Below, piece by piece: positions 18,112 to 27,288 of a DNA stretch of 64,000 bases (position 1 is the stretch's first letter; each line of letters starts with the position of its first letter). The stretch comes from Bacillota bacterium. Lineage in GTDB: Bacteria > Bacillota > Clostridia > Lachnospirales > Lachnospiraceae. The stretch lies in contig JAEWHR010000152.1 of NCBI GenBank assembly GCA_023387655.1, positions 1-64,000 on the forward strand, read 5' to 3'. The notes below the pieces were generated by a model, which saw nothing but the letters and a program-made list of their open reading frames with translations, was not told the DNA's origin and did no database searches. A program made the position numbers and the translations under genes.

Positions 18112-18244
18112 GGTATCATTCTCCTTTGGGTATATGAAATTCTAGCTGTCTAATCATGCGTTATAATCAATTTTTTTGGTAAATGATATCCTAACTGCAT
18201 ATGTGCTACTTTTACACAACTTATGAGAAAAAAGTACCAGTTCT

Positions 18245-18281
18245 TTACCATATTATAACACATATTACCATTATACACTAG
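18245..18281 (-). promoter_or_regulatory. Candidate promoter/operator of the mannan metabolic operon
   Basis: Minus-strand TG-T-TATAAT (extended -10; TATAAT is the complement of 18253-18258) about 140 bases before the GH130_2 start, with no good -35. TTACCAT on the plus strand is repeated at 18245 and 18266, and the reverse ATGGTAA is at 18289-18295, so the -10 is bracketed by a possible operator. The rest of the 410-base gap holds the terminator 18384-18426 and nothing else I can name. Confidence 0.35.
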
Positions 18282-18383
18282 CTTTTTATGGTAATTTTAA
18301 GTAATAAATTCGCTCTATTATTTTGTTTTTAAGTTAGAAATTATAATATTGCATTATTATTGCACTGTCTTGTGTGCAAAACA

Positions 18384-18426
18384 GAGCTGTTACAAATCAA
18401 TGTTAAAAACCGATTTGCAACAGCTC
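18384..18426 (-). terminator. Terminator after the solute-binding protein gene
   Basis: 15-bp stem (18384-18398 with 18412-18426, one G-U pair), 13-base loop, followed on the minus strand by TGTTTTGCA. It separates the transport operon from the metabolic operon. Confidence 0.75.
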
Positions 18427-18521
18427 ATGCTTAACTATTGCAATTATTAAAATCTTCTTACATTCCTAACACTTTTAACTAATATATTTAAGTTATTTTT
18501 TCTTAAAGTTAATCCGCCTTG

Positions 18522-19970
18522 TTATTTAAAGAATTTATCCAAAGCTTCCTGAACTATGTTCTTTGTCTCTTCTGCGTACTGAGCTGCGGTCTTTTCACCC
18601 CACATAATTGGTACCATGGAGAAATTATCACCAAGACCTAGATTACCCCACATATCAAATTGTTCTCTCGTACCCATCATCTCTAGGTACTCATAATTTC
18701 TCTCTGTCATCATCATATTCTGGAACCATTCTACATCATCACGAAGTTCTAAATCTCCCTGATACCAATTGGTCCAATCATAGAATACGTTATAAACTAA
18801 CTCAGGGTCTTCAACACCGTTTGGAATAAAGTAATAGTTACCAGCTGTTTTCATCATCTTATTATTTTCATAGCTTCCACTTGGACCAGTTGGCCATGGC
18901 ACACATGCAATTTCAAAACCAACTTCTGGAGACTTACCGAAATCTTTAAAAATCCATGCTGCTCCAGTAAAGAAACAACTCGCTTGTTGTGCATAAAGCA
19001 TATTATTAATGTTCCAATCATCTTGATTCCAAGGTGCTGCAGTATGATCTTCATTGTAAATCTTATACATAAAGTCCATTGCTTCAACGGTAGCAGGAGA
19101 ACTTAATGTTTCTGTCCCACTACTAGCAATTGAGGTACCATTAGACATACATAAGTTTTCTAAAAGAACGGTCCACCATCCGGAATAACCATAAATATCT
19201 GTAGTACCATCACCATTTGTATCCTTTGTGGTTGCAATTAAGTACTCTCTAAATTTCTCCCAAGTCCACTCTCCTCTATCATAGAGATCTTGTGGATTTT
19301 CAAGCCCAGCATTTTTGATCATATCAAGATTAAATGACAATGGATTACCACCAAGCTGATCCGTTTTAGAAACAGGCTTAAATAAGTAATTATTTTCAAT
19401 TCCAGTAAAGGAAAGGTAAGTCAATACATTTTGATCATTGTAGATATCGCTATCTGCTGCCGCAAATTTGGAAATATCCATAGCATATCCGCTTAATACC
19501 GCTGGAGCACCAAACTGAAGGTCTGTTTCGTAAATATCTACGTCTGGTTTACCGGACATAATAGAAGTATTAATACTTTCTATAGCACCATCCCAGGTAA
19601 GGTTAACAAAACGGAACTCTATGTTATACTTTTCCTCAATTGCTCTCATGTTATCTAATTGCATCTGTGCCAATTCAACATCTGTAACTTCTGGGTTATC
19701 CTCAATTGCATCATGGTCAGTGGTATAGTAATGCTCATACCATGTTCCTACTTTAATAATTCGCTTTCCATCAGGAGTATACTCGGCACGTCCATTTCCA
19801 GATGGTTTTGGTGCTGGTGTATTTTCCGGAGCTTTGGTTGCTTCTGCCGTAGGTGTCAAAGTTTTATCGTTATTACTAGGTTTATCCTCATTCTTACTGC
19901 ATCCTGCAATAGAGAACATCATTGCAACGGTTAATCCAAGAGCTAAGATTTTATTCATTCTTTTCTTCAT
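18522..19970 (-). CDS. Extracellular solute-binding lipoprotein (family 1, CUT1 transporter)
   Basis: 482 residues. Lipoprotein signal with lipobox SIAGC (C24), a Thr/Pro linker (about 30-60), then a type-1 periplasmic-binding-protein fold with many aromatic residues, usual for oligosaccharide binders. It should deliver sugars, probably mannooligosaccharides, to the permease pair at 22155-24078. ATG at 19970 follows GGAGG by 5 bases; the earlier ATG is inside ATGGAGG. A 5-bp GC-rich stem-loop (19986-20003) precedes the ribosome binding site. Last gene of the transport operon; ends at the terminator 18384-18426. Confidence 0.85.
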   Translation of the reverse strand: MKKRMNKILALGLTVAMMFSIAGCSKNEDKPSNNDKTLTPTAEATKAPENTPAPKPSGNGRAEYTPDGKRIIKVGTWYEHYYTTDHDAIEDNPEVTDVELAQMQLDNMRAIEEKYNIEFRFVNLTWDGAIESINTSIMSGKPDVDIYETDLQFGAPAVLSGYAMDISKFAAADSDIYNDQNVLTYLSFTGIENNYLFKPVSKTDQLGGNPLSFNLDMIKNAGLENPQDLYDRGEWTWEKFREYLIATTKDTNGDGTTDIYGYSGWWTVLLENLCMSNGTSIASSGTETLSSPATVEAMDFMYKIYNEDHTAAPWNQDDWNINNMLYAQQASCFFTGAAWIFKDFGKSPEVGFEIACVPWPTGPSGSYENNKMMKTAGNYYFIPNGVEDPELVYNVFYDWTNWYQGDLELRDDVEWFQNMMMTERNYEYLEMMGTREQFDMWGNLGLGDNFSMVPIMWGEKTAAQYAEETKNIVQEALDKFFK

Positions 19971-19985
19971 ATTGCCCTCCATTCA

Positions 19986-20003
19986 CGCGCTAGGTCTTGC
20001 GCA
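19986..20003 (-). other. Stem-loop directly upstream of a Shine-Dalgarno
   Basis: 5-bp stem (19986-19990 with 19999-20003, one U-G pair), 8-base loop, 9 bases before GGAGG of the solute-binding protein gene. Confidence 0.4.
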
Positions 20004-20110
20004 TATTTGATAAATAATGTGCTAAAGATTAAGCAGACATATTCTCAGATTGATAACAAGGGTTACCAATTTAACTAACAACAATCTTTATGGTATTAGG
20101 AAAATAGGTC

Positions 20111-22012
20111 TTACTCTGCAGGATAACCAATGGTTACACTGTATACTTCCCAAGCTTGCTCTCCTTCCGCTTGCAAAATTGCCATTGAGCTTGCAAAATC
20201 TTCCGTACCAAGCGCTGCTACAATCTGATCATAAGTTATCTGACACTTATTTCCTTCCGAGTTCTTAGCAGCTGTGCCTTGTGAAATTCTAGTCCATCCA
20301 TATGGAGCTCCATCACCAGGAACTGCTACCAACCATACATTACCAGGAGAATTATAGCTAATTGTTACTACACAGCCTGGTTTTAAGAGGGAAGCATCAA
20401 AGGTTCCGTTGTTAATCGTTGTATTTACACCAGCCTGAGCCCATCCATCTGCTTTTACTTCAAATCCTTCAATTGCAACTTCATCTTTTACCTTTACCAT
20501 AGGAGGAGCGTATTCACCAATCGTTACACTATATACTTCCCAAGCTTGATCGCTTTCACATTGAAGTATGTTTATATAACTTGCAAAGTCTTCTGTTCCT
20601 AGTGCTTCTACAATTTGCTCGTAAGTAATTTGACACTTATTATTCTCATCATTTTTCGCTGCTGTCTGTTGCTGAATTCTAGTCCAGCCAAATGGTGCTC
20701 CATCCACTGGAACTGCTACTAACCACATATCACCATCCGATTTATAATTGATTGTAACAACAGAACCTGGTTTAAGTAGGGAAGCATCAAAGGTGCCACC
20801 ATTTAATGTAGTATTTACACCAGCTTGTGCCCATCCATCTGCTTTTACTTCAAAACCTTCAATTGCAGCATCATTCATTGTTGCAGGAAGTTGTTTCGCT
20901 TCATAACCTATCGTTACTGATTTAATTGACCATGCAGCATCTCCTTCACCTTGTAAGATAGCTAAAGAACTAGCAAAATCCTCGGTTCCAAGAGCTTCCA
21001 CGATTTGATCATATGTAATTTGACATATAGAATTGCTATCATTCTTTACTGCAGTTTGTTGTTGAATTCTAGTCCATGGGTATGGAGCACCATCTACTGG
21101 AACTGCTACCAACCATACACTACCTTCTGATGTATAGTTAATAGTAAGAATAGAACCTGGTTTTATTAAACTAGCATCAAAGGTACCAGCATTTATTGTA
21201 GTGTTAACACCAGCCTGAGACCATCCATCACCACTTACATTAAACCCTTCAATTTCTACTGCATCTTTCACTTTCGTTAGGTTAGACCAATCTGATTCAC
21301 CGAATCCATCTGGCTTATCAAAGGAAACCGTAGTATCTACTGCCATTGGATTACCATTGGCATCGCGGATAACAATATTGTCAATATAAAGATCTGCTGA
21401 ACCGAATCCTAAATTTTTTCCATTATCGGTTTCTTTTGTAAGGACGAAGAAGTTTTTAGCGCCAGTTACAAAATACTGAGCTTCGTTATCTAATTTACCA
21501 ACTGCCTTGTTTGGATTCTTTGTTTCAAGATATACTGACCAAGGATCTCTGGATTCTTTTCTATCTGCTCCACTATATGCATAGACATTTCCTGAAACAG
21601 CACGGAACGTTCCATCCTCATATATAATCGTTACGTCCATTTCTATGGAACGTACTTCGGCAACCTTATCTCCAAGTAAACTTGAAGTATCAATTGCAAT
21701 ATAAGGAACCTTATCTTCCTGTATATCAACCTTTAATTGCTTCGAACCATTAAAATCTTCAACGGATAATACAGACTTATCTGCATTGCCAGGAGCTGTA
21801 TTTAACTCAATAAATCCATAATTACCATCTTCAAAATCAATACCTACGAAAGGTATTGGAGTTGGTGTTGCAGTTGGTCCCACAGTAGCTGTTGGTGCTA
21901 CAGTTACTTTGTCTGTATCTGTAGGCTTATCCTCCTTTTTACTACAAGCAGAGATAGCAAAAATCATAACTAACACAAGAAAAATAGCTAAAAATCTTTT
22001 CTTCTTTAACAT
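20111..22012 (-). CDS. Lipoprotein with three identical-length C-terminal modules (putative glycan binding)
   Basis: 633 residues. Lipobox AISAC (C23), Thr/Pro linker (30-55), an N-terminal beta-sandwich (about 56-245, beginning GIDFEDGNYGF, like carbohydrate-binding modules), then three modules at residues 251-370, 381-500 and 511-630, each offset by exactly 130 residues. Shared blocks: IEGFxVxxDGWxQAGVNTT, GTFDASLxKPG, WLVAVPxDGAP, CQITYxQIVxALGTEDFAS and SVTIG. I do not recognise the module family. Between permease and solute-binding genes of a mannan locus it is probably a surface glycan-binding protein. ATG at 22012 follows GGAGG by 6 bases; the longer frame lacks a ribosome binding site. 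Confidence 0.7.
   Translation of the reverse strand: MLKKKRFLAIFLVLVMIFAISACSKKEDKPTDTDKVTVAPTATVGPTATPTPIPFVGIDFEDGNYGFIELNTAPGNADKSVLSVEDFNGSKQLKVDIQEDKVPYIAIDTSSLLGDKVAEVRSIEMDVTIIYEDGTFRAVSGNVYAYSGADRKESRDPWSVYLETKNPNKAVGKLDNEAQYFVTGAKNFFVLTKETDNGKNLGFGSADLYIDNIVIRDANGNPMAVDTTVSFDKPDGFGESDWSNLTKVKDAVEIEGFNVSGDGWSQAGVNTTINAGTFDASLIKPGSILTINYTSEGSVWLVAVPVDGAPYPWTRIQQQTAVKNDSNSICQITYDQIVEALGTEDFASSLAILQGEGDAAWSIKSVTIGYEAKQLPATMNDAAIEGFEVKADGWAQAGVNTTLNGGTFDASLLKPGSVVTINYKSDGDMWLVAVPVDGAPFGWTRIQQQTAAKNDENNKCQITYEQIVEALGTEDFASYINILQCESDQAWEVYSVTIGEYAPPMVKVKDEVAIEGFEVKADGWAQAGVNTTINNGTFDASLLKPGCVVTISYNSPGNVWLVAVPGDGAPYGWTRISQGTAAKNSEGNKCQITYDQIVAALGTEDFASSMAILQAEGEQAWEVYSVTIGYPAE
20123..21262 (-). 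repeat. Three in-frame 390-bp repeats in the binding lipoprotein gene
   Basis: Units at 20903-21262, 20513-20872 and 20123-20482 encode the three modules. The period is exactly 390 bp including 30-bp linkers. Units 2 and 3 appear most alike, suggesting a recent duplication. Confidence 0.85.
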
Positions 22013-22154
22013 ACTACTCCTCCTTATACTATATATCATTTTTCTTTCAGTAAATCTTTGTTACTGTCAGAATGAATTAGACGGTATAAACCATTCTTTT
22101 TCGGATTATACCAAAAGCTAAATCAACTCCTTCCCACAACTCTATACAAATCGG

Positions 22155-23147
22155 TTAACCAACAATACCGCTTCGTTCCACACCTTCAATAAATCGTTTC
22201 TGTAGTACTACATATACAATAATGATCGGTAAGATAACTAATACGATACCTGAATATAAATATAACTTTGAAATTCCTGGTGTCATTATCTTATCTACAT
22301 TTGATATGGTATCTTGCAACGTAGTGATTTTCTTACTTATAACGATGTTAGGATTAATATTAAATAGATTTGCAAAAAATGTATCATTGTACTGCCAAAC
22401 TAAAGAAAATATAGCAACAGTTAATACAGATGGAATTGCATTCACTAACATGATTCGAAAGTAGGTATACCACATACCAGCCCCATCCACAAAAGCCGCC
22501 TCTTCAATCTCTTTCGGTAATCCTCGAAAGAATTGATTGAAAATATAGATATAAAGACCGGAACGCAAACCACTGCCTAGCAATGTCATAATAAACATTG
22601 GCTTAACTGATCCAAGATAGTTATTTACCTTGCCTGTAAGAAGTGAAAATATTCCAAAAGGATCAAACTCCTGAAAGGTTACATAAATCGGTAAAATTAC
22701 TGTATGCGTCGGAATGATTATCATCACAATAACCATTCCAAATAACAACTTTTTCAGTGGGAAATCAAATCTTGCAAATCCATAACCGACCATAGAACAA
22801 ACCACTACTTGAATCACCATAAGACTAAGAACATAAGCCAAAGAATTTGCTAATGTTTTTACGTAATCAAGGCGTAACCATGAGAGTCTATAGCGCTCAA
22901 GCGTCGGATTCTGAGGTATGATATACACTAATTTATTAGCAAAATCTGAGTCTGAGAAAAATGAATTGCTTATGATACCTATGACGGGACCCAAAATGAC
23001 ATAGCAAATTCCAATCAAAATGACCATTCTTAATAAAAAGATAAGAGCATTTTTGGATTGTCTTATGTATTTTCTTCTCTTATTCGCAAAATGCTTATCA
23101 TTCTTTAAGTTTTCGATTTCAATTTTTAATCTTTGTATTAATTCCAT
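22155..23147 (-). CDS. Sugar ABC transporter permease (MalG type)
   Basis: 330 residues. Six predicted membrane segments after a charged N-terminal extension of about 40 residues, and the EAA loop EEAAFVDGAGMWYTYFRIMLVNAIP that docks the ATPase. With the gene at 23161 it forms a CUT1 permease pair, probably served by the solute-binding lipoprotein at 18522. ATG at 23147 lies 6 bases after AAAGGAG; another ATG three bases upstream is closer than optimal. No ATPase gene is found in the locus. Confidence 0.88.
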   Translation of the reverse strand: MELIQRLKIEIENLKNDKHFANKRRKYIRQSKNALIFLLRMVILIGICYVILGPVIGIISNSFFSDSDFANKLVYIIPQNPTLERYRLSWLRLDYVKTLANSLAYVLSLMVIQVVVCSMVGYGFARFDFPLKKLLFGMVIVMIIIPTHTVILPIYVTFQEFDPFGIFSLLTGKVNNYLGSVKPMFIMTLLGSGLRSGLYIYIFNQFFRGLPKEIEEAAFVDGAGMWYTYFRIMLVNAIPSVLTVAIFSLVWQYNDTFFANLFNINPNIVISKKITTLQDTISNVDKIMTPGISKLYLYSGIVLVILPIIIVYVVLQKRFIEGVERSGIVG

Positions 23148-23160
23148 CATACACTCCTTT

Positions 23161-24078
23161 CTAGTTATAATAGAATGTCCTTTTCGATATTAATCCACAA
23201 ACAATTGCGAGGAATAAACATACAATAAGCATACTAACTAAACTCATTAATGATCCAAGTCCATAATCTTTCCCCGTGAAGATGGTATCATAAGATAATT
23301 TTACAACGGCACTGCTTGAAAACTTGTCAACGACTGTGTATACAATATTTGTTAAAATCAATGGCATTATCATTGGGAAAGTTACTTTCCAAAATGTCTC
23401 ATACCCAGTCGCACCCTCAATTTTTGCTACCTCATAAAGTGAATTTGGAACTGACTGTAAAGCTGCAATAAAAATAATAATCTGAACTCCAGAAGCTGTG
23501 ATAATACCACTAATATGCCCTACGGCTGATATGATATAATCAAAAAACACATCAGGTATAGCAAAATTTTGAAAGAGGTTTATATAATATCCAATATTAA
23601 TATTAGTTGAGGTTGCACTAACGATTTCTTCTGGTGAGGATGCAATTCCAATCCCCATAATTCGAGTCGAAGCTTCAATAGCGGTTTGAATCGCATCGGA
23701 GTTTAGGATAACAGGTATGAAAAAAACTGCTCTTACAAATGTTCTTCCTTTAAAATCTTTATTTAACAGTAACGCAATAAAAATACTAAAGAAGATAATC
23801 ATCGGTACATCTGTAACAATTCCTATCAACGATGAAGTTAGTACCTCCTTAAAGGTTGGATGAGCAGCAAATAATTCTTTAAAATTAGCCAATCCTGTAT
23901 AGGTTAAGGAATAGCCGACCCCACCGTCTTGAATGGTTGCCACCGACATACCAAAATTTATGGTCATAATTAAGCTTCTTAGATAAAACAAAATAAATCC
24001 GATTAACCATGGAGAGATGAAAAGTAAACCAACAATAGCTCTTTTATGTCTAAGTGCTAATTTTTTTCGTTTTTTCAT
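23161..24078 (-). CDS. Sugar ABC transporter permease (MalF type)
   Basis: 305 residues, six membrane segments, EAA loop YEVAKIEGATGYETFWKVTFP. MalF-like half of the second CUT1 permease pair of the locus, preceding its MalG-like partner by 13 bases. Its start ATG at 24078 overlaps the stop of the DUF5696 gene (ATGA), so the two are translationally coupled. The large loop between segments 3 and 4 (about residues 140-190) is longer than in most permeases. Confidence 0.87.
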   Translation of the reverse strand: MKKRKKLALRHKRAIVGLLFISPWLIGFILFYLRSLIMTINFGMSVATIQDGGVGYSLTYTGLANFKELFAAHPTFKEVLTSSLIGIVTDVPMIIFFSIFIALLLNKDFKGRTFVRAVFFIPVILNSDAIQTAIEASTRIMGIGIASSPEEIVSATSTNINIGYYINLFQNFAIPDVFFDYIISAVGHISGIITASGVQIIIFIAALQSVPNSLYEVAKIEGATGYETFWKVTFPMIMPLILTNIVYTVVDKFSSSAVVKLSYDTIFTGKDYGLGSLMSLVSMLIVCLFLAIVCGLISKRTFYYN

Positions 24079-26642
24079 TCGTTCACTCCCTCCATTTCAT
24101 ATCCCTTTGCAGGAATTATTATGCCATCCGTCTCATATGCGGAAGTAGTTGTATTTACATAGATAACTACTCCGTTATCATAAGTTACTTTTCTAATTCC
24201 CGTATCTAAAATTTTATGATTTTTAATGGTCGCTCCAGTTACATTCTTTAGTACATGATTCACTTCATTATACAAAGTGATCGCATCTTGCTTCCAATTT
24301 TCATATGTCGTACTATACTTGCTATTTAGTCCAGTATATTTAAGTTCCGAAGAACTTTGATAGGTAAATGTATAGTGAGGTCCTGCACCATATTCAATTA
24401 GTTTTAACATCACTTCGCTCTTATCATCAATATTCATTAGATTAATCGCGTTACCACTATAATCAATGCAACCATGAAAGATCATCTGATAAAATGGAAT
24501 TTCTTCATCTACAAGAAAGTAGTCATTGTGTGCAAGTGGAGCATTAATAATATCAGAAGCATAAGGTAATGAATAGGAGTTTCCTCCATTTACCATCATC
24601 TGTTTTCCTGTATTTTTTAGCGTTTCAAACTGTGCTTCTACTACTTGTTTTGCTTCCTCACGGTTAATTATATTCGTTCTTCTCTTATCAGCGGTAAGGA
24701 CATCTCCTAGGTCACGCAAGGAGACACCAGTAATAGCAATATCTTTAATACCGTCAGAAAAACCTTCCACATATCGAGGTAAAAACTTAGGAGAAACTAA
24801 ATTGTACACAGTTTCTGAATATCCAAGGTCAGATAATTGTATCAATGTAGTCGGATTTACCTGACCAAAGATTCCTGGAATTCCAGTTCCAAAGTAGCGT
24901 ACAGTTTCTATTCCACTTTTATAACGCTTACTAATCCAAGTGACTTTTTGAAATGCTACATCTCCGTAAAGTTTTCCACCATTTTCTTCTAATGCTTTTG
25001 ACAATCCTTCTAGCTCTTTTTCACTACCTAATTTTTTGACTAATTTGAATTTATCCGTGGTATCATGATAGTATCCTCCATTAAACCAACCTTGATAATT
25101 CATGATAATTTTTTTTACACCATTTTGGTTTAAGTCCTTTACTATGGAATTTGCTTCTTCATAAGTTGTCATAGGATACACTTGACGGACTTGACTACCT
25201 AAAATGAAATTCGTACGTTTTACTCCACCAATTACATCCATGTAAAAACTAAGGTCTGTATTCTCCGTATGTTTAGTTAACTTCCCTTCCGAAATTAAAC
25301 GTTCTCTATAATAGTTTGCCATCCCTGAATATCCGTCATATTCTTTGTTTAATATCGTAAAGCGAACTACGATATCCTGTTTCATTATCTTAGGCTCAAT
25401 AAATGGCATCATTTCACTACCATCTAAAGAAATCATATCATAACCTCTAACAGGGAAGGCGAAATACACATTATTATACGAGTTGCGTATCCCTGAAATA
25501 CTAGCTGAGATATGACCAAGAGAATCACCAGATTCAATGGTTGCCAATACTCCAAACTTTTCTCTTTGTATACCAAACAAAGGTAACCTTGCTGGTTCTG
25601 TGTTTTCTACTACAGCGATATCCGCAAGCAATGGATCAATTCCATACACAAACTGAGAATAATCGGCTGCATTAATTTTTCCGTTGTTAAAATAGATTAG
25701 AGAACCCGAACCATTTGGTAGTACGAGATAACCATTCTCATTGATACCTCCGGCTGCAAAATAACGCAGTAATTGAATACGATAAAGTTTACCACCACCA
25801 TGCTCTTCAATGTTCGATGTTTTAACAGTCGCTGTAATCCCATCCTCTACTAAACGGTATTCTAAAGGTATTGTAAAAGAGATAGGAAGTTCAACCTCAC
25901 CCTCTGCAACCGACATATCATTATTAAAATCCTCTTCTGTATACCCTGCTTCGATCAAGTAAGTTTCTATTTTATTCAAGGTTGCCATTGCAGAATTAAT
26001 GTCAAATGCTATTTCTAAATAACCATCATACTCTTTTGATTCCTTATAACGCTTTCTAATATATTTCGCATTTTTTTCCTCTAACTTAATTAGAAAAGAC
26101 TCTAATCGTTCACTTTTAATATAGATTGGCACAATACCAGTTTTACTTTTGCCATCCCCTATCTTATAAATGAAACGAAAGCCTTTCTCAATCGCTTCAA
26201 TCGTAATTTGATCAAAGAGAACGGAATGTTCGTAAGAATTAAAGATACTAATCGCTTGATTGTTATTTAAATACTCTAAATTCAATTGTGATTTTAGTAA
26301 GTTCTTATTCACTTCATTTGCTATAGTATCTTGATCCGCTGACTGTGGATTACTATATACAGTTTCTCCACTTCTCTTATCAAAGAGTGCTATTTCACCA
26401 GTACGTGGATTCACGTATAGTTTTAGATTCTTATTTTCTGATCCAAGTACCATTCCCTCTACAGAAGGATTATCATCTGTTAGCGGAACGAATTCTTTCC
26501 CCTCTTCATAGGAATATTTTAGCAAATAGTCCTTATAATCATCGTATAGCACATAATGAAACAGATAGTAAATGCCATAGCTGATTACTCCAACTAGGAG
26601 TACCGCTAAGCACGAAAGTAGTATTTTCTTTAACAACTTCAT
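24075..26642 (-). CDS. DUF5696-type membrane-anchored protein
   Basis: 855 residues. One N-terminal membrane segment (about 7-27) and a long outside region with no lipobox. I assign it to DUF5696 from its place and pattern; such proteins accompany CUT1 sugar transporters in Firmicutes. The first 330 residues are beta-rich; the remainder looks like a TIM-barrel-like region (MNYQGWFNGGYY, DVAFQKVTWISKRY, DIAITGVSLRDLGDVL), so a glycan hydrolase or binding role is possible. Catalytic residues cannot be named. ATG at 26642 has AGGAGG 9 bases upstream; the 3' end overlaps the next permease gene by 4 bases. Confidence 0.65.
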   Translation of the reverse strand: MKLLKKILLSCLAVLLVGVISYGIYYLFHYVLYDDYKDYLLKYSYEEGKEFVPLTDDNPSVEGMVLGSENKNLKLYVNPRTGEIALFDKRSGETVYSNPQSADQDTIANEVNKNLLKSQLNLEYLNNNQAISIFNSYEHSVLFDQITIEAIEKGFRFIYKIGDGKSKTGIVPIYIKSERLESFLIKLEEKNAKYIRKRYKESKEYDGYLEIAFDINSAMATLNKIETYLIEAGYTEEDFNNDMSVAEGEVELPISFTIPLEYRLVEDGITATVKTSNIEEHGGGKLYRIQLLRYFAAGGINENGYLVLPNGSGSLIYFNNGKINAADYSQFVYGIDPLLADIAVVENTEPARLPLFGIQREKFGVLATIESGDSLGHISASISGIRNSYNNVYFAFPVRGYDMISLDGSEMMPFIEPKIMKQDIVVRFTILNKEYDGYSGMANYYRERLISEGKLTKHTENTDLSFYMDVIGGVKRTNFILGSQVRQVYPMTTYEEANSIVKDLNQNGVKKIIMNYQGWFNGGYYHDTTDKFKLVKKLGSEKELEGLSKALEENGGKLYGDVAFQKVTWISKRYKSGIETVRYFGTGIPGIFGQVNPTTLIQLSDLGYSETVYNLVSPKFLPRYVEGFSDGIKDIAITGVSLRDLGDVLTADKRRTNIINREEAKQVVEAQFETLKNTGKQMMVNGGNSYSLPYASDIINAPLAHNDYFLVDEEIPFYQMIFHGCIDYSGNAINLMNIDDKSEVMLKLIEYGAGPHYTFTYQSSSELKYTGLNSKYSTTYENWKQDAITLYNEVNHVLKNVTGATIKNHKILDTGIRKVTYDNGVVIYVNTTTSAYETDGIIIPAKGYEMEGVNE

Positions 26643-26655
26643 GTCTTATGTCCTC

Positions 26656-27288
26656 CTAGCTACGATTTTGTAATTCGATATAAATATTTTCAAAAAAATC
26701 TATTACCTGAAATACCATATCATTAATCATCATAATCACAAAGATAATAATTAACATGGAACAAACAGTAAGAATTAAAGTTAGAAAGGTTTTGGCTAAG
26801 GAATAATTATGAATAATCATTATTCCCATCAGAATTAAAATTGCAGTCCATGCCACCCCAAATATAAGGATGATATAATAGAATGCCTCTTCGTCTGCTG
26901 CCACATATTGAGATATCAAGGTTGCTGGCACAAGCGTTAATATCATTGGTAGCAATGCATATCCAACCGCGGTAACGATATCTTTGAAACGTCCTTCTCC
27001 TCCCATCAAACACGTAATAGACCAATTACCAACGCAAAACAGAAAGAAAAATAGCATAACTCCAATTAATTCACTCACAGAATCCACACTTCTTGGATCC
27101 GTCTTATTTACTATAAAGCTAGCTTGAATTCGATTCATACTAAAGCAAAAACTAGTCAATGCAGTTATGATTATCGCTACCGGTACGCTCCCACGCTCTC
27201 TGTGTCTTAACTCATAATACCCATCGGATGGGTGAGTCAGAATATAAAACGGATATAATAATTTTTCCTTCGAAAACCAGCGTTTCAT
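26656..27288 (-). CDS. Yip1-family membrane protein
   Basis: 210 residues with five or so membrane segments and the layout of the bacterial Yip1 domain (FYILTHPSDGYYELRHRERG at the N-terminus, then hydrophobic helices). Function unknown; such proteins recur in Firmicutes sugar-transporter operons next to NHL-repeat and DUF5696 genes. Its ATG overlaps the stop of the NHL gene by 4 bases, and it ends 13 bases before the DUF5696 gene, so the three are tightly coupled. Confidence 0.7.
   Translation of the reverse strand: MKRWFSKEKLLYPFYILTHPSDGYYELRHRERGSVPVAIIITALTSFCFSMNRIQASFIVNKTDPRSVDSVSELIGVMLFFFLFCVGNWSITCLMGGEGRFKDIVTAVGYALLPMILTLVPATLISQYVAADEEAFYYIILIFGVAWTAILILMGIMIIHNYSLAKTFLTLILTVCSMLIIIFVIMMINDMVFQVIDFFENIYIELQNRS

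Noticed and set aside
24075..24078. Frameshift between DUF5696 and permease genes
   Set aside because: The 4-base ATGA overlap is normal translational coupling; both proteins are complete.
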